Assembly: GCA_937927445.1 (NCBI GenBank)
Contig: CALAOB010000049.1
Coordinates: 1-56,509, forward strand
Direction of reading: 5' to 3'
DNA: 56,509 bases
DNA from: an uncultured Oribacterium sp.
GTDB lineage: Bacteria; Bacillota; Clostridia; Lachnospirales; Lachnospiraceae
The position numbers and the translations under genes are program-made. Each line of letters begins with the position of its first letter. Position 1 is the stretch's first letter. The notes beneath the pieces are model-generated. The model made no database searches. It was not told the origin of the DNA and was given only the letters and a program-made list of their open reading frames with translations. Shown piece by piece: positions 25,815 through 34,909 of the stretch.

Positions 25815-28061
25815 ATGGGAACACAGGAAAAGGACCTCGCGTCGAGGCAGAACGTCATCAAGCGAAATGGTAAGGAGGTAAACTTCGATATCTCAAAGAT
25901 CGCAAACGCGATCCGGAAGGCGAACAAGGAGGTCGAGCCGATCTACCAGATGAACGAGTACCAGATCGACGGCATCGCGGAGAATGTAGCAGGCCAGTGC
26001 GCGAAGCTGGATCGTGCGGTTTCCGTCGAGGAAATCCAGGATATGGTCGAGACCGGCATCATGGAGATGCGTGGCTATGAGGTCGCACAGAAGTATGTGC
26101 GCTACCGCTATACCCGTGAGCTGGCGCGTAAGGCGAATACCACCGATGAAGAGATCCTTTCCCTCCTCGATCAGTCAAACGAAGAGGCGAAGCAGGAAAA
26201 CTCGAATAAGAATCCGGTGATCAACTCCACACAGCGTGACTACATGGCCGGCTATGTATCGAGAGACCTCACCAGCCGTGTGCTTCTTCCGGAGGAGATC
26301 ACGAAGGCACACCGCGAGGGCATCATCCACTTCCATGATTCCGACTACTTCGCACAGCGTGAGCACAACTGTGACCTCGTGAACCTCGAGGATATGCTGC
26401 AGAACGGTACCGTGATCTCCGGCACCATGATCGAGAAGCCGCACAGCTTCTATACGGCCTGCAATATCACGACACAGATCATCGCACAGGTGGCCTCGAA
26501 CCAGTATGGCGGACAGTCCTTCACCCTCAGCCACCTGGCACCGTTTGTGGACGTATCCCGTCAGAAAATCACGGGCCGCGTGCTGGAAGAGAATGCGGAG
26601 GCCGGCGTCAGCATGACCGACGAGCAGGTACGAAAGGTCGTGGAGAAGCGCCTGGAGGAAGAGGTCGTACGTGGTGTACAGACCATCCAGTATCAGATGA
26701 TCACCCTCATGACCTGTAACGGCCAGGCACCGTTTGTTACGATGTTCATGTACCTCGATGAGGTACCGGCAGGCCAGACCCGTGATGACCTCGCGATGGT
26801 CATCGAGGAGGTCCTGAAGCAGCGCATGCAGGGCGTCAAGAATGAGAAGGGTGTCTGGATCACACCGGCCTTCCCGAAGATCATCTACGCACTGGATGAG
26901 GACAATATCTATCCGGAGAGCAAGTACTACTACCTGACGGAGCTGGCAGCGAAGTGTACCGCGAAGCGCATGGTGCCGGATTACATCTCGGCGAAGAAGA
27001 TGCGGGAGTATAAGGGCGATGTTTATCCGTGCATGGGCTGTCGTTCCTTCCTGACACCGGATAACGAGCAGCAGCCGGAGGGCCTCTGCAACGATGATAA
27101 TAAGGCGGATGCCGGCAATTTCGCGAAGGGCCAGCATAAGTATTATGGCCGTTTCAACCAGGGCGTCGTCACGATCAACCTCGTGGATGTCGCCTGCTCT
27201 GCACATGGCGATATGGAGGCCTTCTGGCGTATCTTCGATGAGCGCCTGGAGCTCTGCCATCGTGCACTTCGTATCCGTCATGAGCGCCTGATGGGCACCA
27301 CCTCGGATGTCGCACCGATCCTCTGGCAGTATGGTGCACTGGCACGCCTCAAGAAGGGCGAGAAGATCGATAAGCTTCTTTTCGGAAACTACTCCACCCT
27401 TTCCCTCGGCTATGCCGGCCTCTACGAGATGTGCGTACGGATGACCGGAAAGTCCCATACGGATCCGGAGGCGAAGCCGTTTGCGCTGAAGGTCATGCAG
27501 CATCTGAACGACAAGTGCGCGGAGTGGAGAAAGGAAGAGAACATCAGCTACTCCCTGTACGGTACACCGATGGAGTCGACGACCTACAAGTTCGCGAAGG
27601 CACTTCAGAAGCGCTTCGGTATCATCGAGGGCGTCACGGATCACAACTACATCACGAACTCCTATCATGTAAACGTTCGTGAGAAGATCGATGCCTTCAC
27701 GAAGCTGAAGTTCGAGGCGGACTTCCAGAAGCTCTCACCGGGTGGTGCCATCTCCTACGTCGAGGTGCCGAATATGCAGAACAACATCCCGGCGGTGCTC
27801 AGCGTCATGAAGTTCATCTACGATAACATCATGTACGCCGAGCTCAACACGAAGTCGGATTACTGCGAGTGCTGCGGCTACGACGGAGAGATCCAGATCA
27901 TCGAGGATGAGCACGGTAAGCTGATCTGGGAGTGCCCGAACTGCGGAAACCGTGATCAGTCGAAGATGTCGGTCGCACGCAGAACCTGCGGATACATCGG
28001 CACACAGTTCTGGAACCAGGGCCGTACGCAGGAAATCAAGGACAGAGTGCTTCATCTGTAA
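25815..28061 (+). CDS. nrdD: Anaerobic ribonucleoside-triphosphate reductase
   Basis: A class III enzyme reducing NTPs to dNTPs without oxygen, using a glycyl radical installed by NrdG. The N-terminal ATP-cone (VIKRNGKEVNFDISKIANAI, residues 15-100) gives allosteric control. The core has DSDYFAQREHNCDLVNLEDML and the C-terminal zinc site CECCGYDGEI...CPNCG. The radical glycine is in RTCGYIG near residue 726. 748 residues is full length. Confidence 0.97.
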   Translation: MGTQEKDLASRQNVIKRNGKEVNFDISKIANAIRKANKEVEPIYQMNEYQIDGIAENVAGQCAKLDRAVSVEEIQDMVETGIMEMRGYEVAQKYVRYRYTRELARKANTTDEEILSLLDQSNEEAKQENSNKNPVINSTQRDYMAGYVSRDLTSRVLLPEEITKAHREGIIHFHDSDYFAQREHNCDLVNLEDMLQNGTVISGTMIEKPHSFYTACNITTQIIAQVASNQYGGQSFTLSHLAPFVDVSRQKITGRVLEENAEAGVSMTDEQVRKVVEKRLEEEVVRGVQTIQYQMITLMTCNGQAPFVTMFMYLDEVPAGQTRDDLAMVIEEVLKQRMQGVKNEKGVWITPAFPKIIYALDEDNIYPESKYYYLTELAAKCTAKRMVPDYISAKKMREYKGDVYPCMGCRSFLTPDNEQQPEGLCNDDNKADAGNFAKGQHKYYGRFNQGVVTINLVDVACSAHGDMEAFWRIFDERLELCHRALRIRHERLMGTTSDVAPILWQYGALARLKKGEKIDKLLFGNYSTLSLGYAGLYEMCVRMTGKSHTDPEAKPFALKVMQHLNDKCAEWRKEENISYSLYGTPMESTTYKFAKALQKRFGIIEGVTDHNYITNSYHVNVREKIDAFTKLKFEADFQKLSPGGAISYVEVPNMQNNIPAVLSVMKFIYDNIMYAELNTKSDYCECCGYDGEIQIIEDEHGKLIWECPNCGNRDQSKMSVARRTCGYIGTQFWNQGRTQEIKDRVLHL

Positions 28062-28107
28062 AACGATAACTCTATCTCAAATATAGTAACCCTATCGAAA
28101 TAAGACG

Positions 28108-28145
28108 CAGAACAGCTGGATCGGGTGACCGATGCAGCTGTTCTG
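28108..28145 (+). repeat. Long hairpin between nrdD and nrdG
   Basis: CAGAACAGCTG (28108-28118) pairs with CAGCTGTTCTG (28135-28145), and inside it ATCGG pairs with CCGAT around a GTGA loop of the GNRA type, with one G-G mismatch between the two stems. No T-tract follows, so it is more likely an RNA processing or stability element than a terminator. Confidence 0.7.
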
Positions 28146-28166
28146 GAATCGTCATGAGGTGCAGAG

Positions 28167-28724
28167 ATGCATTATGCAGAAATACAGTATTTTGATATCG
28201 CGAACGGGCCGGGCGTCCGTGTGAGCCTGTTTGTTTCGGGCTGCACACATAAGTGCCCGGGCTGCTTCAATGAAATCGCCTGGCCCTTTGATTATGGTCA
28301 GGAATTCACGAAGGAAACCGAGGATGAGATCCTCCGAAACCTGGCCGATCCGGCCTACCAGGGCCTGACGCTGCTCGGCGGGGAGCCGATGGAGCCACAG
28401 AATCAGCCGGCCGTGCTGTCCCTCGTCCGTCGCTTTAAGGCCATGTATCCGGAGAAGGATCTCTGGTGCTTCACCGGTTATCTCTACGACCGGGATCTCC
28501 TCGGCAGGATGGTGACAGAGCTGCCGGAGACGAAGGAGCTTCTGAGCTATATCGATGTGCTCGTGGATGGGCCGTTTATCATGGCGGAGAAGGATGTGAC
28601 CCTGCTGTTCAAGGGCTCGCGGAATCAGCGGACCATCGATGTGCAGAAGTCGCTGCAGGCAGGCCACATCATACAGTGGGATCCGGGCGAAGACACAACA
28701 ATTTCACATACGGCGCATCTCTAG
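28167..28724 (+). CDS. nrdG: Anaerobic ribonucleotide reductase activating protein
   Basis: A radical SAM enzyme that forms the glycyl radical on NrdD. The iron-sulfur ligands are Cys26, Cys30 and Cys33 (CTHKCPGC), followed by the SAM-binding LLGGEPME. The NGPGVRVSLFVSGC start is diagnostic. 185 residues. Confidence 0.95.
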   Translation: MHYAEIQYFDIANGPGVRVSLFVSGCTHKCPGCFNEIAWPFDYGQEFTKETEDEILRNLADPAYQGLTLLGGEPMEPQNQPAVLSLVRRFKAMYPEKDLWCFTGYLYDRDLLGRMVTELPETKELLSYIDVLVDGPFIMAEKDVTLLFKGSRNQRTIDVQKSLQAGHIIQWDPGEDTTISHTAHL

Positions 28725-28739
28725 ATGTGGTATACTTAT

Positions 28740-28771
28740 GGGGCTGTGAGGAACAGCCCCGTTTTTATTTT
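28740..28771 (+). terminator. Intrinsic terminator after nrdG
   Basis: GGGGCTGT pairs with ACAGCCCC around a 5-nt loop, followed by G and a T-rich tract. Confidence 0.9.
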
Positions 28772-28885
28772 ACGCACGCAAAGCGTCCGGCTTCGTACCA
28801 GCTCCGGCTGGTGAAGACGATACCGGATGTCTGCATTGAACTGAAATGCGTGCATGTTAAAGGATATCCATGGAGGATAAGGCCT

Positions 28886-29860
28886 ATGATGACAAATGCT
28901 CAGATTCGTGCCTTCGCCCGGAACCAGCTGCGCGGCAACTGGGGTGCGGTGATCGGTGCCGGCTTTCTGATTCTGTTTTCGATGTTCGCATATTTCGCAG
29001 TGCTGTATGCGGTCGTTGTTCTCGGCAGTTTTTCACCGCTGTTCGGGCGTTCCACGCTCTGGTCACTTCGGATGGATCCGGCGCTGCCACTCGCCATTCT
29101 GGTACTGATCGGTATCGTGATCGCTGCCCTCCTCTTTCTCGGGCTCTGGCTCTATGCCGGCCTGTCGCTCGGCATGCAGCAGATGTATTTCGCGGTCGCA
29201 CGTGGCCGTCGTGTCCGCGCGACGGATGTGTTTCATGGCTTCCGGAGCCTGTCGCACATGACGCACTTCTTCGGCACGCTCCTCGTGATCTGGTTCATCC
29301 AGATCCTGCTCGAGACCCCGCAGCTCGTGATCGGGCATCGTTATGGTACCGTCACCTTCGATTACCGCGTGACCCAGACGATCACGAGCTTCATCGTGTA
29401 TGTGATCGGTCTGTACCTCTCGATGGCTGCGCTGGCCTCCGCGGATCATCCGTCGATGCATACCTGGACGGCGATCCGGACCTCGCTCCATATGATGCGG
29501 AATAAGAAGCTGAAGCTGCTCGGCCTGTATCTCAGCTTTTTCGGCTGGGTACTGCTCATGGTCTTCACCCTCGGCCTCGCGGGCATCTTCGTCCAGCCGT
29601 ACCTCAGTCAGGCCGTGACGATCTTCTACCTCAGCGCCTACAGTGACGACTATCCGTCCGGTGTCGAGGAGGGAGAGTACCGCGAGCTGGACGAAGCAGA
29701 CTATCGTGAAGTGAAGGAGCCTGCAACCCACGCGGCGCAGGATACGGACGTTCACATGACAGAAGAGAAACCTGCATCTCGAAGCTTCGATGATGTACGT
29801 AGAGAATATACGCAGGAAAGCGTAGGAACAGACACGGATACAGAAGGAGAGAATCTATGA
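28886..29860 (+). CDS. DUF975 family polytopic membrane protein
   Basis: About 324 residues from ATG 28886 (or the next ATG, 28889); GGAGG lies 9 nt upstream. A longer open frame from 28466 runs through nrdG and is not the gene. The start MTNAQIRAFARNQLRGNWG is the conserved N-terminus of DUF975. Roughly five or six membrane segments follow, ending near residue 255, then a charged cytoplasmic tail (Glu/Asp/Tyr rich). Function unknown. The stop overlaps nrdR (ATGA), so the two are co-transcribed and translationally coupled. Confidence 0.8.
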   Translation: MMTNAQIRAFARNQLRGNWGAVIGAGFLILFSMFAYFAVLYAVVVLGSFSPLFGRSTLWSLRMDPALPLAILVLIGIVIAALLFLGLWLYAGLSLGMQQMYFAVARGRRVRATDVFHGFRSLSHMTHFFGTLLVIWFIQILLETPQLVIGHRYGTVTFDYRVTQTITSFIVYVIGLYLSMAALASADHPSMHTWTAIRTSLHMMRNKKLKLLGLYLSFFGWVLLMVFTLGLAGIFVQPYLSQAVTIFYLSAYSDDYPSGVEEGEYRELDEADYREVKEPATHAAQDTDVHMTEEKPASRSFDDVRREYTQESVGTDTDTEGENL

Positions 29861-30333
29861 AGTGCCCGTTTTGTAATGCAGAGGATACCCGGGTCATCGA
29901 CTCCAGACCGGCGGATGAGAACACCGCCATCCGTCGACGCCGCCAGTGCGAGGTATGTGGCAAGCGCTTCACCACCTATGAGAAGCTCGAAACCATGCCG
30001 ATGATGGTGATCAAGAAGGATCAGAGCCGTGTGCCGTACGACCGCTCGAAGATCGAGGCCGGCATCATCCACAGCTGCCACAAGCGCCCGATCTCTACGG
30101 CACAGATCAACCGGATGGTGGACGAGATTGAGAACGAGATTTTTTCGACCGGTGAGAAGGAGGTCCCGACCTCCCGCATCGGTGAGCTCGTCATGGATAA
30201 GCTGAAGTCCGTGGATCAGGTCGCCTATGTCCGCTTCGCCTCGGTGTACCGGGAGTTTAAGGACGTCAATACCTTCGTGGAGGAGATCGGCAAGCTGCTC
30301 ACGAATCAGGCACAGCACAGCAGTGCCGAGTGA
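29857..30333 (+). CDS. nrdR: Transcriptional repressor NrdR
   Basis: A zinc-ribbon (C3-x2-C6, C31-x2-C34) DNA-binding head plus an ATP-cone domain (VIKKDQSRVPYDRSKIEAGI) that senses ATP/dATP. It represses ribonucleotide reductase genes, and the tandem boxes at 25704-25751 are its obvious local target. 158 residues is standard. Confidence 0.96.
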   Translation: MKCPFCNAEDTRVIDSRPADENTAIRRRRQCEVCGKRFTTYEKLETMPMMVIKKDQSRVPYDRSKIEAGIIHSCHKRPISTAQINRMVDEIENEIFSTGEKEVPTSRIGELVMDKLKSVDQVAYVRFASVYREFKDVNTFVEEIGKLLTNQAQHSSAE

Positions 30334-30369
30334 GCTCGGTACAGCATGGAGAGACAGAGCGGAGAGTGT

Positions 30370-31176
30370 ATGGAAAAGGTAAAAGTATGTGTTCCGATCA
30401 CCGGACAGAATCAGACAGAGATTGAGTCGCAGGCACGGGCCATCGCTGCGACCGATGCAGACATCGTGGAGTGGCGTTTCGATCTCGCGACGGCACTGTA
30501 TCCGTCGGTACAGGCGGCCAATGCACACACTCGGGATGCCGCGGAAGACGGCAGCCGTGCAGACATCGATGCGGCTTCGGCTGATGCCCGGCAGCTGCAG
30601 GCGATGATCGCACGGCTTCGGACACTGATTCCCGGAAAGGAGCTGCTCTTTACGATCCGGACACAGCGACAGGGAGGAAGCTTTCCGAACGATGCCATGG
30701 CATATCGGCAAATCTGTACCCGGGCGCTTCACTCCGGAAATCTCGATTATCTCGATCTCGAGGATACGACGCCGGCAGAGGACAGCCGGGCGCTGATTAC
30801 GCTTGCCCACGAAAAGGGTGTGCGCGTCATCGCGTCCTACCATGATTTCGAGAAGACAGCGGCGGTCGAGGAGATCCTCGAGAAGCTGCGCGCGCTTCGT
30901 GCGATGGGGGCCGATATCCTGAAGACGGCCTACATGCCGGTGAAAACCTCGGATGTCGCTGCACTGCTCCTTGCGACGGCCCGTTTCCGGGAGGAGGATG
31001 CGGCGGAACACCCGCTCATCACGATGTCGATGGGCGAGATCGGCCAGATCAGCCGACTCGTCGGTGGGGCCTTCGGCTCCATGCTCACCTTTGCGACGGT
31101 CGGAGAGTGCAGCGCTCCTGGGCAGCTGCCGATCGACGCGGTGCGGGCAGCGCTGGCACAGCTTTCATTACATTAA
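30370..31176 (+). CDS. aroD: Type I 3-dehydroquinate dehydratase
   Basis: The third shikimate-pathway step, through a Schiff base on a lysine. EWRFDL, SYHDFEKT, the lysine in ADILKTAYMPVK (about Lys185) and SMGEIGQISRLVGGAFGS identify the type I family. An Ala/Asp-rich insertion (about residues 40-75) lies before the LLFTIRT strand and is not usual. ATG 30370 follows GGAG; an earlier in-frame ATG at 30346 is less likely. It is 36 nt downstream of nrdR. Confidence 0.92.
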   Translation: MEKVKVCVPITGQNQTEIESQARAIAATDADIVEWRFDLATALYPSVQAANAHTRDAAEDGSRADIDAASADARQLQAMIARLRTLIPGKELLFTIRTQRQGGSFPNDAMAYRQICTRALHSGNLDYLDLEDTTPAEDSRALITLAHEKGVRVIASYHDFEKTAAVEEILEKLRALRAMGADILKTAYMPVKTSDVAALLLATARFREEDAAEHPLITMSMGEIGQISRLVGGAFGSMLTFATVGECSAPGQLPIDAVRAALAQLSLH

Positions 31177-31195
31177 CACAAGGAAAAACGGAAGG

Positions 31196-31236
31196 GCTTC
31201 CGACAGAAGTGCAGAGCTTCTGCCGGAAGCTCTTTT
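31196..31236 (+). terminator. Intrinsic terminator after aroD
   Basis: A 14-pair stem with one mismatch (31196-31209 with 31217-31230), a 7-nt loop, then TCTTTT. Confidence 0.85.
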
Positions 31237-31279
31237 ACGCATCCAGGGATTGCTATATGGACAGATTCACCAGTTTCGG

Positions 31280-31308
31280 TTGTAAAACCCGAATCACTAT
31301 GGTAATAT
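31280..31308 (+). promoter_or_regulatory. Candidate promoter of the 2HCT carrier gene
   Basis: TTGTAA (31280-31285) and TAATAT (31303-31308) are 17 nt apart, predicting a leader of roughly 115 nt ahead of the ATG at 31433. Confidence 0.55.
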
Positions 31309-31325
31309 ATTCCAGTATTATAACG

Positions 31326-31408
31326 CTGGATCCTGTTCTGCTTAAGCAGGATTCATCCAGGTGGCTCCTGGAACGTCATATCAAACTGGAACGTGCTGCT
31401 TCGTTCCA
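31326..31408 (+). promoter_or_regulatory. Structured leader with competing pairings ahead of the 2HCT carrier
   Basis: One hairpin is formed by 31326-31335 with 31347-31360. Then the nine bases CTGGAACGT occur twice (31368-31376 and 31386-31394), and the TGGAACG in either copy can pair with CGTTCCA at 31402-31408. Only one pairing can form at a time. The ribosome binding site follows at about 31419-31425. Confidence 0.45.
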
Positions 31409-31432
31409 ATCATATTAAAGGGGGATTTTAAT

Positions 31433-32770
31433 ATGGCAGAAGACAAAAACTCTAGAAGTGGGCTCTGGCTCGGTGGCCTTCCTTGGTGGCAGGCTCTCAT
31501 TTGTATCGTACTGGTACTTCTTCCGGTCTATGTGACGAAGATGAAGGACGGTAACCCGGTGATGCTGGCCGCGACGACCATGACATCGGTACTGGGTATC
31601 TGCTTCGGTTTCGCTGTGATCTTTAACGAGATCGGTGAGCGTGTTCCGATCTGGAACAAGTACATCGGTGGCGGACTTCTCGCAACCTTCTTCGGTGTTG
31701 CACTCCTCAGACAGTTCGGTCTGATCCCGGAGGCAGGACTCGATGCAATCAACTCCTTCATCTCAGATGATGCGAATTTCCTTGAACTCTTCATCGTTAT
31801 GCTGATTGTCGGCTCCGTGCTTTCACTCGAGCGTGACATTCTGCTCCGTTCCTTCGCAGGTTATATCCCGGCGATCCTCGGCGGACTTCTCGTAGCAGCG
31901 ATTCTCGGTGGCATCACAGGTGCCATCTTCGGTATTCCGTTTGCAGATACCCTGATCAAGTACACACTTCCGATCATGGGTGGTGGTAATGGTGCAGGTG
32001 CCGTTCCGCTTTCTCAGATCTATGAGCAGGTAACCGGTGACGCGGCAGCGAACTACTATTCCTTCGCGATCATCGTACTGACCATCGCAAACATCTTCTG
32101 TATCATCGCTTCCGCAGCGCTGAACGCGCTCGGTGAGAAGGTTCCGACCCTGACCGGTGATAAGAAGACCCTGATCCGTGGTGCAGAGGAGCTTGCAAGA
32201 GATGATCAGAAGGTAAAGACCGACAACACTGACCTCGCAGGTGCACTTCTTCTTGCATTCGCATGCTTCGCTGTCGGCGAGCTCATGAGCGGTAAGGTTC
32301 TTCCGAAGATCGCAGGTGCACCGATTCATAAGTATGCATATATGATCGTGTTCGTTGTCATCCTTGCAGCGACCGGTCTCATCCCTGCCAGAGTACGTGC
32401 AGGTGCGAAGAGACTTCAGAGCTTCTTCTCCGGCCAGCTTGGTATCATCATCATGGTCGGCATGGGTGCAGACTTCAACCTCGCAGAGCTCTTTAACGCG
32501 ATCGCTCCGAAGAACATCATCATGGCACTCATGATCGTCATCGGTGCCATCATCGGTTCCGCAGCGGTTGGTTACCTCGTAGGCTTCTATCCGATCGACT
32601 CTGCAATCACCGCTGGTCTTTGCATGGCAAATCGTGGCGGTAACGGCGACCTCGCCTGCCTCGGTGCTGCAGACCGTATGGATCTGATCGCTTACTCACA
32701 GCTTTCTTCTCGTCTTGGTGGTGGTATCGTCCTCATCATCGCAGCCTTCGTATTCTCCTTCATGCTGTAA
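31433..32770 (+). CDS. 2-hydroxycarboxylate transporter family carrier (CitS/MaeN-like Na+ symporter)
   Basis: A polytopic inner-membrane symporter for citrate and/or malate. The two reentrant-loop motifs of the 2HCT family are visible: GGGNGAGAVPLSQIYEQ (about residue 183) and NRGGNGDLACLGAADRMDLI (about residue 400). Roughly eleven membrane segments are present. ATG 31433 follows a GGGG-rich site; the upstream in-frame ATG at 31361 falls inside the leader structure. Citrate uptake would feed the citrate lyase encoded at 52.6-56.5 kb, though the gene is about 21 kb away. Substrate cannot be decided from sequence. Confidence 0.88.
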   Translation: MAEDKNSRSGLWLGGLPWWQALICIVLVLLPVYVTKMKDGNPVMLAATTMTSVLGICFGFAVIFNEIGERVPIWNKYIGGGLLATFFGVALLRQFGLIPEAGLDAINSFISDDANFLELFIVMLIVGSVLSLERDILLRSFAGYIPAILGGLLVAAILGGITGAIFGIPFADTLIKYTLPIMGGGNGAGAVPLSQIYEQVTGDAAANYYSFAIIVLTIANIFCIIASAALNALGEKVPTLTGDKKTLIRGAEELARDDQKVKTDNTDLAGALLLAFACFAVGELMSGKVLPKIAGAPIHKYAYMIVFVVILAATGLIPARVRAGAKRLQSFFSGQLGIIIMVGMGADFNLAELFNAIAPKNIIMALMIVIGAIIGSAAVGYLVGFYPIDSAITAGLCMANRGGNGDLACLGAADRMDLIAYSQLSSRLGGGIVLIIAAFVFSFML

Positions 32771-32831
32771 TACGCGCTGTAGAGAAACTGACAATTGAAT
32801 ATGGCAGAACCATAAGCAGCTGGTTCAGTAT

Positions 32832-32859
32832 GGGTCGTCCATCGCGGGCGACCCTTTTT
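32832..32859 (+). terminator. Intrinsic terminator after the 2HCT carrier gene
   Basis: GGGTCGTCC pairs with GGGCGACCC (one G-T pair) around a 5-nt loop, followed by five T. Confidence 0.85.
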
Positions 32860-32897
32860 GATAAGAACTACATCACATCCATAAAGGGGGATTTTCC

Positions 32898-33806
32898 ATG
32901 ATCGTTTACTACAAGCGGATGGCGAACGCCATCATGCTTCTCGGCGCGGTGCTCGGCGGCGTCCTCGGCCTCATCTATTTTCACGGGCAGATTCTGAATA
33001 ACCCGGACAAGACGACGGTGTTCGTCTGGGCACTCTGGATATTCGCCGGTGTCATCATCGGGCGTCTGCTCGCCGCGATGCTTGCAAATAAACGTCTGCA
33101 GGCGGTGCAGAAGCAGCTCTATACGGACGCAGACCCGGCGGGCTTCCTGCAGAACTTCGAGGAAGTCAATGCCCGTGTGCCGAAGAACCTCGCAGAGTAT
33201 GCGAACGGTCAGCACTGGGTTTCCTTCGCGAAGGAAGCCCTCGGTGATTTCGAGGGTGCCTGGGATGCGGTGAAGGACCTGAAGCCGGACGAGCTTCGCA
33301 TTCATGCGCTGACGAGCTCTGCGCTCATCGTGAATCAGAAGGCGAATCTCCAGATCCTGCGCGGGGATCTCGAGGCGGCCAGCTTCCAGATCGAGGATCT
33401 GAAGAAGCTGAAGCTGGTTTCGGAAAAGCGTGCCGCACGTCTCGCTGAAAACCTCGCACAGCAGATTCGTGTTCACGAGGCCCGGATCGCCGCAGCAGAG
33501 GGCCGGGCGGATGCGGATATCCCGTACCTCGAGGAGGAGATCCAGTACGCCGGAAATGTCATCTACCGGAAGGAGATGCAGCTTACGCTCGCCGAGTACG
33601 CGCTTCGTACCGGTGATCAGGAGAAGGCGCGTGCTTACCTTCACGACATCATCGCCGACCGGAAGGGCCTCTATACCGAAAAACGCGCCGACGAACTGCT
33701 CGCACATCCGGAGGCATATACGAGATATACAAAGGCCATCCTCGATGCGCAGGGCGAGAAGATCGGTGAAGAGGACAGTGACGGCTTCGTGGTGATCCGG
33801 GAGTGA
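32898..33806 (+). CDS. Membrane-anchored TPR-like protein of unknown function
   Basis: 302 residues. Two membrane segments at the N-terminus (about 8-28 and 40-60) are followed by a long helical, charged region with repeated Ala/Leu/Glu patterns (HWVSFAKEALGDFEGAWDAV, AEYALRTGDQEKARAYLHDI) that resemble tetratricopeptide helices. It may be a scaffold, but no function is assigned. It is bounded by terminators on both sides. Confidence 0.65.
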   Translation: MIVYYKRMANAIMLLGAVLGGVLGLIYFHGQILNNPDKTTVFVWALWIFAGVIIGRLLAAMLANKRLQAVQKQLYTDADPAGFLQNFEEVNARVPKNLAEYANGQHWVSFAKEALGDFEGAWDAVKDLKPDELRIHALTSSALIVNQKANLQILRGDLEAASFQIEDLKKLKLVSEKRAARLAENLAQQIRVHEARIAAAEGRADADIPYLEEEIQYAGNVIYRKEMQLTLAEYALRTGDQEKARAYLHDIIADRKGLYTEKRADELLAHPEAYTRYTKAILDAQGEKIGEEDSDGFVVIRE

Positions 33807-33856
33807 TAAAAATAGTGGATTTATCTTGCAAGAAGTATGAATATCTGCTATGACTT

Positions 33857-33890
33857 ATATGCCCGTAGATTCTGACGGGCATATTTTTTT
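33857..33890 (+). terminator. Intrinsic terminator
   Basis: ATATGCCCGT pairs with ACGGGCATAT around an 8-nt loop, followed by a run of T. Confidence 0.9.
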
Positions 33891-33995
33891 GAACATCAGG
33901 AATACATGAGATCTGCAAAAGGGCAGATCGCCTTTTCGGCATCTTTACGAGTGTGTATGCTTCGTATGCGTGCATGAGGGGCAGGAGGAGTGGAA

Positions 33996-34856
33996 ATGAA
34001 AATCGAAGCGAAGAAGGATCTGCGCCGGCTGATCACGGTGGTGCTGGCCTCACTCTTGATGGCGATCAATATCAAGACATTTGTCCGTACCGGTGGACTC
34101 TACCCGGGTGGTGCGACGGGACTGACGATCCTGATCCAGCGTATCAGCCAGATGTATCTGCCGCATGAGATTCCGTACTCGCCGATCAATATCCTGCTGA
34201 ATGCGATCCCGGTCTACATCGGTTTCCGCTTCATCGGAAAGAAGTTCACCTTCTTCTCGCTCATCATGATTCTCCTGACCGGCTTTTTCACTGATCTGAT
34301 GCCGGCGCACGTCATCACCTATGACACCCTGCTGATCGCCATCTTCGGCGGTATCATCAACGGTGTGGTCATCAGCCTCTGCTTAAGCGTGGACGCGACG
34401 ACCGGTGGTACGGATTTCATCGCCATCTACCTCAGCCAGAAGCGCGGGATGGAAACCTGGAATCTGATTCTCGGCTTCAATGTCCTGATTCTCGGTGCCG
34501 CAGGCATGCTTTTCGGCTGGGACAAGGCACTGTATTCAATCGTCTTCCAGTACGTATCGACCCAGACCCTGCACACCCTCTACCGTGATTTCCAGCGTCA
34601 GACACTCTTTATCGTCACCGACAAGGCAGAGGAAATCGCGAAGATGATCTTCAATGAGACCCATCACGGTGCGTCCATTATGCAGGCGGAGGGTGCCCAT
34701 GAGCATAAGAATCATCAGGTGCTCTACTCCGTCATCGCAGCCGACAGTGCCCGCCATGTCATCAAGCGCATCCGGGAGATCGATGCCCATGCCTTCGTGA
34801 ACTCCATCCGCACGACCGAGCTCGCCGGACGCTTCTATATGAAGCCGAAGGATTAA
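33996..34856 (+). CDS. YitT family membrane protein (DUF161 plus DUF2179)
   Basis: Five or six membrane segments (residues 1-190) with INIKTFVRTGGLYPGGATGL and ATTGGTDFIAIYLSQKRG, then a soluble C-terminal DUF2179 domain (QTLFIVTDKAEEIAKMI ... HAFVNSIRTTELAGRFY). Members are common in Bacillota; transport of a small solute has been suspected but is not established. AGGAGG precedes ATG 33996. Confidence 0.88.
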   Translation: MKIEAKKDLRRLITVVLASLLMAINIKTFVRTGGLYPGGATGLTILIQRISQMYLPHEIPYSPINILLNAIPVYIGFRFIGKKFTFFSLIMILLTGFFTDLMPAHVITYDTLLIAIFGGIINGVVISLCLSVDATTGGTDFIAIYLSQKRGMETWNLILGFNVLILGAAGMLFGWDKALYSIVFQYVSTQTLHTLYRDFQRQTLFIVTDKAEEIAKMIFNETHHGASIMQAEGAHEHKNHQVLYSVIAADSARHVIKRIREIDAHAFVNSIRTTELAGRFYMKPKD

Positions 34857-34869
34857 ATCCGAATAAAGG

Positions 34870-34908
34870 AAAAAGCCGCGCACAGTCATATGCTGTGGGC
34901 GGCTTTTT
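34870..34908. terminator. Bidirectional terminator between yitT-like and lysR
   Basis: AAAAAGCCGC at 34870 pairs with GCGGCTTTTT at 34899, with a further CACAG-CTGTG stem inside. A and T runs flank it, serving convergent genes. Confidence 0.9.
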
Positions 34909-34909
34909 A

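Noticed and set aside
28466..28885. N-terminal extension of the DUF975 frame into nrdG
   Set aside because: Out of frame with nrdG, crosses a terminator, and the conserved DUF975 start with a GGAGG site is at 28886.
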